DNA of 64,000 nucleotides. Source: Phymorhynchus buccinoides. Lineage: Eukaryota; Mollusca; Gastropoda; Neogastropoda; Raphitomidae. Each line of letters opens with the position of its first letter. The first letter of the stretch is position 1. The DNA is taken from contig CM065699.1 of NCBI GenBank assembly GCA_017654935.2, positions 47,829,456 through 47,893,455 on the forward strand. The letters run 5' to 3'. The translations under genes were made by a program, and so were the position numbers. Under the pieces are notes generated by a model. That model did no database searches. It was not told the origin of the DNA and worked only from the letters and a program-made list of their open reading frames with translations. Positions 57,182-64,000 of the stretch are shown here, piece after piece.

Positions 57182-57772
57182 TTTATTTGTTTTGATTTTA
57201 TCATATATTACTTAAAAAGCATAAAAATGTGTCAAATTATGTGATTTGATATGCCGTTTCCATGGAAACCATAAATTATTTTTTTTATGTTTATTTCCTC
57301 GATTTCTCAGTTTTCTGTTTTTGCACCAAAATGTGTATTTCAAAAGATCACTCCATCTTTAATAATCAAGATAGAGCATTCAAATTTGGCATGGTGTTTG
57401 TTTATATACATATCTTCAAATTTACAACACGATTTCCCTGTATCTTGTAAACTTTTCTATTTATCCCATCTAAAAGTTTCATGTGAACCAGATTTTCTGA
57501 AGAAAATAAGGGACATATATTAAAATATTCATTAAAAATTCTAAATTGTTTCAATTTGAAAATAGCCCTGTAAATGTTTAGAAAACATTGCCTATAATCA
57601 ATATAAAAAAACAGAATCAAAATATTTGCAATACTTTTTGAGTTTTATTCTTTCAAACATTTGTTGTTTGGCGGCCATCTTGGATGGTTTCCATAAAAAC
57701 GGCATATCAAATCACAAAATTCGACAAATTTGTATGCTTTTTAAGTAATATATGATAAAATCAAAACAAAAT
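57182..57772. mobile_element. 590-bp element with long terminal inverted repeats (left arm)
   Basis: About 85 bp at each end are inverted (tttgattttatcatatatta, cttaaaaagcata, gatatgccgttt). The interior is AT-rich without a reading frame of note. The same element occurs in the right arm at 63110-63702. Confidence 0.75.
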
Positions 57773-57880
57773 AACCCCTCAAAACAAGTAATGATTTTGG
57801 ATCAATTTGAACCCCCATGTCTGGTATTTCAGGGATGAAAAATGGCTGGTGGTGAAAGGGTTAATGTCAGCTGGGCTCAC

Positions 57881-58022
57881 TTTGATCTGATGGACCACTT
57901 CCCCCGAAGCAGGTCATAGACGAAGAGCTGGGCGAACAGATCCCACGGTATCCCACACACAGCAGTCTGCTGCTGTGGGAGATCTTACAGCACGTCAGGA
58001 TGTCTGGGTGGCTGGACGTCCA
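57881..58022 (-). CDS. WD40 gene exon, left-arm copy with frame-breaking differences
   Basis: Collinear with the downstream exons but different from the intact right-arm copy (62867-63005) by an insertion of 5 nt (gatcccacggtatccc in place of gatcggatccc), loss of one C (gaagcaggtc) and loss of one A at the donor. The net change is +3 nt, but the frame is wrong between the first and last difference. The WD repeat reading GSDLFAQLFVYDLASG is therefore destroyed here. Sequence error in this copy is the simplest explanation. Confidence 0.8.
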
Positions 58023-58039
58023 CTGGAAAATAGGCATCA

Positions 58040-58215
58040 CGATCACTTCAGGTGTTTATGCTCCTCACACACACACACACATACACACACACACACACAG
58101 CAGTCTGCCGCTGTGGGAGATCTTACAGCACGTCAGGATGTCTGGGTGGCTGGATGTCCACTGGAAAATAGGCATCACAATCACTTCAGGTGTTTATGCT
58201 CCTGACACAGGTGGG
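58040..58215 (-). repeat. decoy copy of WD40 exon 5' edge, left arm
   Basis: Repeats the acceptor (tattttccag) and about 75 nt of exon, ending where the exon reads tgctgtgtgtg, and continues as (CA)n on the plus strand. More copies follow after the LINE at 59262. Confidence 0.92.
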
Positions 58216-58261
58216 ACACACACACACACACACACATATATCATATATCTAATCTTGGCAA

Positions 58262-58972
58262 ACGCATTTCAAAAAGAATATATCAACTTGCAAGAATAAA
58301 AAGATTTTTGAATCGTGACGCACGAAAAAGCTTTTTTCATGCACATATCTTATCCCTTATAAATTATGCATCAACTCTTTGGGACAATAGCAGCGAAACA
58401 AATCTGAAACAATTAAATCGTTTACACAAACGAGCCATAAAATTAATACAGTTGAAGTCCAGTTCACTCACTAAATGTGATTACAAATCTTTAAACATCC
58501 TGCCATTTAAGGAAAGACTATTATATAACAAATGTGTATGCATGTACAGCGTTGTGAATGGAATAGCTCCTAAGAAAATCACCCAACATTTTGTTAGCAA
58601 CGAAAGTAGACATACACACAAACTTTCTTTTCCCAGACCCCGTAATAATCTTTATAAATCTAGTTTATTGTACTCAGGCTGTACGGCGTGGAACAATTTA
58701 TCTTTTAATTTAAAATCGTGTACATCAAGACAGACATTTATGAAAGCACTTAAATTTCATATGTTAGAAACCCTATGAATTAGTCTCTAACTTTAGAAAT
58801 GTAGCACCTATTCCGTCGGGATATGTCCTTTTAATTGATACTTTACAATTTTTATACTTTGATTGTTCTTTGCTTTGTTCCATTGTGTCCAGGACATTTG
58901 TTAATATGGTTGATGGGGAGGAAATGAAATGGGGAAGGACAACCACATTCACTTCAATATCCTCATTCATAT

Positions 58973-59019
<47 letters not shown>

Positions 59020-59262
59020 TCTCTCTCTTTCTCTCTCTCTCTCAATAGAGTTTATTTCAATGCGTTATATTATTAGGCTAATGTTTAGTTAATTTTAGTT
59101 TGGAATGTTTTTGTTTTGCATGTTGAGTTATTTTTCGAGTTGCTTTCGTATTACTTTTTCATTTACTTTTCATTCTGAGGACAGGATGAAAAAAAGCTAT
59201 CAAGCTTACTCCTTTATCCTCAATAAAGATCATTTTGACTGACTTGACTTGACTTGACACAA
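58262..59262 (+). mobile_element. LINE 3' end, left arm
   Basis: The frame 58308-58778 encodes a non-LTR ORF2 C-terminus: HILSLINYASTLWDNSSETN, then LNRLHKRAIKLIQLKS, then LPFKERLLYNKCVCMYSVVN and SLLYSGCTAWNNLSFNLKSC. The 3'UTR includes (CT)n and ends cctcaataaagatcattttg plus (TTGAC)n. It is inserted inside the decoy-exon array. It is of a different family from the LINE at 3903. Confidence 0.88.
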
Positions 59263-59263
59263 C

Positions 59264-59304
<41 letters not shown>

Positions 59305-59845
59305 CAGTCTTGCCCGCTGTGGGAGATCTTACAGCATGTTAGGATGTCTGGATGACTGTCCGTCCACTGGAAAATAGGCATCACAATCACTTCAGGTGTT
59401 TATGCTCCTCACACACACACACACACACACCCACACACACACACACACACACAGCAGTCTGCCGCTGTGGGAGATCTTACAGCACGTCAGGATGTCTGGG
59501 TGGCTGGCCGTCCTCTGGAAAATAGGCATCACAATCACTTCAGGTGTTTATGCTCCTGACACACACACACACACACACAGCAGTCTGACACTGAGGGAGG
59601 TCTTACAGCATGTCAGGATGTCTGGGTGGCTGGCTGTCCACTGAAAATAGGCATCACAATCACTTCAGGTATTCATGCTCAAATAACGGAAGCCCATTGA
59701 TTTCACACACACACACACACGCACACACGCACTCACAGAGCAGTAGACAAGTGTGGGAAATCTTACAGCAGGTCAGGATGTCTGGATTACTGGACGTCCA
59801 CTGGAAAATAGGCATCAGGATCAGTCCAGTACTTTAAGCAATGCT
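59262..59845 (-). repeat. four decoy copies of WD40 exon 5' edge, left arm
   Basis: Copies around 59305-59375, 59455-59530, 59578-59665 and 59740-59810, each with the acceptor and exon start (cagacatcc, tgctgtaagat) and CA microsatellite between. The outermost is the most diverged. Confidence 0.92.
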
Positions 59846-60044
59846 CTCTCTCTCTCACACACACACACACCATTAAAAAAAATGTTCAGCAAAAGTTGTG
59901 ATCGAAGTTCAATTCTAAAAACTAATGGGAATTTGACATTATACGCCACTACAGTAATCACTTACATAATGCATTTACTTAATTCCATGCATGCCTTTTT
60001 CTTCTTTTTTTTTTACTTGACTTTGATTGGGGTAAAAAGTATAA

Positions 60045-60248
60045 GGGCGGGTTCACATTAGACGCGTAATTTCCGTACGGAAAACCCTAAATAAGTTAAG
60101 TGGAAGAAAGAAGGATAAAAGTGTACGCATATGTGGGAAATTCCGACACGTGCGCAAATCTTTTCCCTTCTTTGTTTCACTTATTTATGGATTGCGCGCA
60201 TGCGGGTTTCCGCATGGAATATCCGCTTATATGTGTACACGGCCTTAG
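60045..60248. mobile_element. MITE with GGCCGTGTACACA ends, left arm
   Basis: Starts aagggcgggttcacattaga and ends atatgtgtacacggcctta. The right-arm copy at 60671-60890 is its mirror. Confidence 0.8.
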
Positions 60249-60277
60249 CCAGAACGACAGAAAACGACATTACTCAC

Positions 60278-60341
60278 AATGCGTTGTCCAGTCTCCATGT
60301 CCCAGTAGTGCAGGTACTTGTCCCACCCACAGCTCACAAAC
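60278..60341 (-). CDS. WD40 gene exon, most N-terminal one present
   Basis: Encodes FVSCGWDKYLHYWDMETGQR then I, the end of a WD repeat. Acceptor tgtgtgcag at 60342, donor gtgagt. 64 nt, phase 0 at the donor. No further upstream exon exists because the palindrome folds back 118 bp away, so the start of the protein is missing. Confidence 0.9.
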
Positions 60342-60576
60342 CTGCACACACAGCAAGCATTGACGAATGAATTAATGCATTAAAAAAAAATAATGCAATA
60401 TAGTTTACAGGGGGGTGGTGCCCAATGGAGGGTTGTTGTCCATGTTTTTTTGGGGGCAACCTCCCCAAAAAAACATGGACAACAACCCTCCATTGGGCAC
60501 CACCCCCCTGTAAACTATATTGCATTATTTTTTTTTAATGCATTAATTCATTCGTCAATGCTTGCTGTGTGTGCAG

Positions 60577-60640
60577 GTTTGTGAGCTGTGGGTGGGACAA
60601 GTACCTGCACTACTGGGACATGGAGACTGGACAACGCATT
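60577..60640 (+). CDS. mirror copy of the same WD40 exon
   Basis: Identical coding sequence on the plus strand in the right arm, with the same acceptor and donor. It is followed at 62867 by the intact next exon, so two consecutive exons are present in the inverted copy. Confidence 0.85.
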
Positions 60641-60670
60641 GTGAGTAATGTCGTTTTCTGTTCTTCTGGC

Positions 60671-60890
60671 TAAGGCCGTGCACACACATAAGCGGATATT
60701 CCATGCGGAAACCCGTGCGCAATCCATAAATAAGCAAAACAAAGAAGGGAAAAGATTTGCGCACGTGTCCGAATTTCCCTATACATTATGCGTAAACTTT
60801 TATTCTTCTTTCTTCCACTTATTTATTTAGGGTTTTCCGTATGGAACTTATATTACGCGTCTAATGTGAACCCGCCCTTATACTTTTTAC
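60671..60890. mobile_element. MITE with GGCCGTGTACACA ends, right arm
   Basis: Mirror of 60045-60248. It has a short addition (gcggaaacccgtgcgcaatc and tatattacgcg), so the arms are not identical here. Confidence 0.8.
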
Positions 60891-61084
60891 GCCCATCAAA
60901 GTCAAGTAAAAAAAAAAGAAGAAAAAGGCATGCATGGAATTAAGTAAATGCATTATGTAAGTGATTACTGTAGTGGCGTATAATGTCAAATTCCCATTAG
61001 TTTTTAGAATTGAACTTCGATCACAACTTTTGCTGAACATTTTTTTTAATGGTGTGTGTGTGTGTGAGAGAGAGAGAGCATTGC

Positions 61085-61471
61085 TTAAAGTACTGGACTG
61101 ATCCTGATGCCTATTTTCCAGTGGACGTCCAGTAATCCAGACATCCTGACCTGCTGTAAGATTTCCCACACTTGTCTACTGCTCTGTGAGTGCGTGTGTG
61201 CGTGTGTGTGTGTGTGTGAAATCAATGGTGCTTCCGTTATTTGAGCATGAATACCTGAAGTGATTGTGATGCCTATTTTTCAGTGGACAGCCAGCCACCC
61301 AGACATCCTGACATGCTGTAAGACCTCCCTCAGTGGCAGACTGCTGTGTGTGTGTGTGTGTGTGTGTCAGGAGCATAAACACCTGAAGTGATTGTGATGC
61401 CTATTTTCCAGAGGACGGCCAGCCACCCAGACATCCTGACGTGCTGTAAGATCTCCCACAGCGGCAGACTG

Positions 61472-61517
<46 letters not shown>

Positions 61518-61640
61518 GAGCATAAACACCTGAAGTGATTGTGATGCCTATTTTCCAGTGGACGGACAGTCATCCAGACATCCTAACATGCTGTAAGATC
61601 TCCCACAGCGGCAGACTGCTGTGTGTGTGTGTGTGTGTGG
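61085..61640 (+). repeat. four decoy copies of WD40 exon 5' edge, right arm
   Basis: Copies at about 61108, 61271, 61402 and 61549, each starting tgcctattttccag|tggac and running 70-75 nt into exon sequence before turning into (TG)n. The acceptor AG is kept in all. Confidence 0.95.
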
Positions 61641-61656
61641 TGTGTTGTGTGGTGTG

Positions 61657-61850
61657 TGTCAAGTCAAGTCAAAGTCAAGTCAAAATGATCTTTATTGAGG
61701 ATAAAGGAGTAAGCTTGATAGCTTTTTTTCATCCTGTCCTCAGAATGAAAAGTAATACGAAAGCAACTCGAAAAATAACTCAACATGCAAACAAAACATT
61801 CCAAACTACTAAACATTAGCCTAATAATATAAACGCATTGAAATAACTCT

Positions 61851-61923
<73 letters not shown>

Positions 61924-62640
61924 ATGAATGGGATATTGAAGTGAATGTGGTTGTCCCTTCCCCATTTCATTTCCTCCCCATCACCCATATTAACAAATGT
62001 CCTGGACACAATGGAACAAAGCAAAGAACAATCAAAGTATAAACATTGTAAAGTATCAATTAAAAGGACATAATCCGACGGAATAGGTGCTAAATTTCTA
62101 AAGTTAGAGACTAATTCATAGGGTTTCTAACATATGAAATTTAAGTGCTTTCATAAATGTCTGTCTTGATGTACACGATTTTAAATTAAAAGAGAAATTG
62201 TTCCACGCCGTACAGCCGGAGTACAATAAACTAGATTTATAAAGATTATTACGGGGTCTGGGAAAAGAAAGTTTGTGTGTATGTCTACTTTCGTTGCTAA
62301 CAAAATGTTGGGTGATTTTCTTAGGGGCTATTCCATTCACAACGCTGTACATGCATACACATTTGTTATATAATAGTCTTTCCTTAAATGGCAGGATGTT
62401 TAAAGATTTGTAATCACATTTAGTGAGTGAACTGGACTTCAACTGTATTAATTTTATGGCTCGTTTGTGTAAACGATTTAATTGTTTCAGATTTGTTTCG
62501 CTGCTATTGTCCCAAAGAGTTGATGCATAATTTATAAGGGATAAGATGTGTGCATGAAAAAAAGCTTTTTCGTGCGTCACGATTCAAAAATCTTTTTATT
62601 CTTGCAAGTTGATATATTCTTTTTGAAATGCGTTTGCCAA
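61657..62640 (-). mobile_element. LINE 3' end, right arm
   Basis: Mirror of 58262-59262, with the frame 62580-62116 open. It differs at several residues and in the length of the GA tract. Confidence 0.88.
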
Positions 62641-62689
62641 GATTAGATATATGATATATGTGTGTGTGTGTGTGTGTGTGTGTCAGGAG

Positions 62690-62866
62690 CATAAACACCT
62701 GAAGTGATTGTGATGCCTATTTTCCAGTGGACATCCAGCCACCCAGACATCCTGACGTGCTGTAAGATCTCCCACAGCGGCAGACTGCTGTGTGTGTGTG
62801 TGTGTAGTGTGTGTGTTGTGTGAGGAGCATAAAACACCTGAAGTGATCGTGATGCCTATTTTCCAG
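62690..62866 (+). repeat. last decoy copy of WD40 exon 5' edge, right arm
   Basis: One further copy (exon start at 62717) separated by (TG)n from the true acceptor at 62866. Confidence 0.93.
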
Positions 62867-63005
62867 TGGACGTCCAGCCACCCAGACATCCTGACGTGCT
62901 GTAAGATCTCCCACAGCGGCAGACTGCTGTGTGTGGGATCCGATCTGTTCGCCCAGCTCTTCGTCTATGACCTGGCTTCGGGGGAAGTGGTCCATCAGAT
63001 CAAAA
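62867..63005 (+). CDS. WD40 exon, intact copy in the right arm
   Basis: Encodes WTSSHPDILTCCKISHSGRL then LCVGSDLFAQLFVYDLASGE and VVHQIK, a full WD-type blade. 139 nt, phase 0 in, phase 1 out (A|gtgagc), which fits the exon at 55312 exactly. This is the copy that makes sense in the protein. Confidence 0.93.
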
Positions 63006-63109
63006 GTGAGCCCAGGACATTAACCCTTTCACCACCAGCCATTTTTCATCCCTGAAATACCAGACATGGGGGTTCAAATTGATCCAAAATCATTACTTGT
63101 TTTGAGGGG

Positions 63110-63702
63110 TTATTTTGTTTTGATTTTATCATATATTACTTAAAAAGCATACAAATTTGTCGAATTTTGTGATTTGATATGCCGTTTTTATGGAAACCAT
63201 CCAAGATGGCCGCCAAACAACAAATGTTTGAAAGAATAAAACTCAAAAAGTATTGCAAATATTTTGATTCTGTTTTTTTATATTGATTATAGGCAATGTT
63301 TTCTAAACATTTACAGGGCTATTTTCAAATTGAAACAATTTAGAATTTTTAATGAATATTTTAATATATGTCCCTTATTTTCTTCAGAAAATCTGGTTCA
63401 CATGAAACTTTTAGATGGGATAAATAGAAAAGTTTACAAGATACAGAGAAATCGTGTTGTAAATTTGAAGATATGTATATAAACAAACACCATGCCAAAT
63501 TTGAATGCTCTATCTCGATTATTAAAGATGGAGTGATCTTTTGAAATACACATTTTGGTGCAAAAACAGAAAACTGAGAAATCGAGGAAATAAACATAAA
63601 AAAAATAATTTATGGTTTCCATGGAAACGGCATATCAAATCACATAATTTGACACATTTTTATGCTTTTTAAGTAATATATGATAAAATCAAAACAAATA
63701 AA
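63110..63702. mobile_element. 590-bp element with long terminal inverted repeats (right arm)
   Basis: Mirror of 57182-57772. Confidence 0.75.
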
Positions 63703-64000
63703 ACTCTTATGTCTACGTTTATGCTGTGTACACATGCATAGAAACAGCTGTATCCGGATTTAAAAAAAAAAAAAAAAAAAATTTAATAAATCTGGAAGTA
63801 ACAAATAAGAAAGAGAGAGAGACAGTGAGTGGTCCTACCATCACTCTCTCTCTCTCACTACGCCCAAGTAAGAAAATCGCGTGATAAGCTCCCTAGTGCA
63901 TTGACTGCCCTCTGGCGTGAAAATATCGCCATAGGTTGACCATTGCTTCAGCTGCTGGGATGATCCCTGGAGTCTTTAAGCCAGGGAACAACAACAACAA

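Larger units (their letters stand above)
56871..64000. repeat. inverted repeat of over 7 kb, centre near 60459
   Basis: Everything from 56871 to the centre recurs in reverse order and complement from the centre to at least 63995: (CAA)n element end, T/A run, 590-bp element, WD40 exon with its decoy array, LINE end, MITE and WD40 exon. The exon pair 60278-60341 and 60577-60640 gives the centre at 60459. The arms differ by scattered substitutions, small indels and microsatellite lengths. The right arm continues past the window. Confidence 0.97.

Noticed and set aside
58308..58778. A 156-codon gene, and its mirror at 62116-62580
   Set aside because: It is the end of a LINE ORF2, followed by a typical LINE tail, and lacks the catalytic domain.
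60334..60584. Two mirrored 63-codon frames
   Set aside because: Created by the centre of the palindrome; no start context or homology, and they overlap real WD40 exons on the other frame.

Overview
This is eukaryotic nuclear DNA, from an animal with small exons, long introns and a very heavy repeat load. The mix of repeats (CA/GA microsatellites, many TA- and TTAA-flanked MITEs, tRNA-derived SINEs with a shared central block, CR1/L2-like LINE ends with (ATT)n tails) fits a lophotrochozoan, most likely a marine gastropod mollusc. The species is inference. Two runs of exactly 500 N (11020-11519 and 35421-35920) are scaffold gaps, so the window is three contigs.

Contig 1 (1-11019) holds a divergent gene pair. 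COG4 coding exons 1-2 (minus strand) start at 2940 and leave the window to the left. SF3B3 (plus strand) has its ATG at 5156 and four coding exons up to 10899. The same head-to-head COG4/SF3B3 pair occurs in human, so this looks like an ancient shared promoter; an ETS-type site lies between the genes. SF3B3 introns contain a LINE end, a 1.7 kb inverted-repeat transposon packed with a repeated internal motif, and several MITEs.

Contig 2 (11520-35420) begins with 45-bp and 34-bp minisatellites (11.5-15.4 kb) and ends with a 33-bp minisatellite (29.6-35.4 kb). Between them, on the minus strand, are the last six coding exons of COG4 (28810 down to the stop at 22009). The 3' end of COG4 therefore lies on the wrong side of its own 5' end, which points to a scaffolding error, or less likely a partial duplication. 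A 30-bp minisatellite of about 97 units grows out of the splice donor of one COG4 exon.

Contig 3 (35921-64000) carries nine minus-strand exons of a WD40-propeller gene that ends in a Cys4 zinc motif. The exons join with consistent phase from 60341 to the stop at 40427. The introns are full of nested transposons. The right end, from about 56.87 kb, is a large inverted repeat centred near 60459 that duplicates two WD40 exons and cuts off the N-terminal exons.

The most striking pattern is that in all three genes exon edges with their splice sites have been tandemly duplicated, giving arrays of decoy half-exons: three donor-side copies in SF3B3, two acceptor-side arrays in SF3B3, one donor-side array in COG4, and five cases in the WD40 gene. 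The arrays usually adjoin TG/CA microsatellites. Other points of interest are a U2-snRNA-headed retroposon, a MITE insertion with its empty site readable from sister copies, and a SINE whose tail has expanded into a 31-bp minisatellite.
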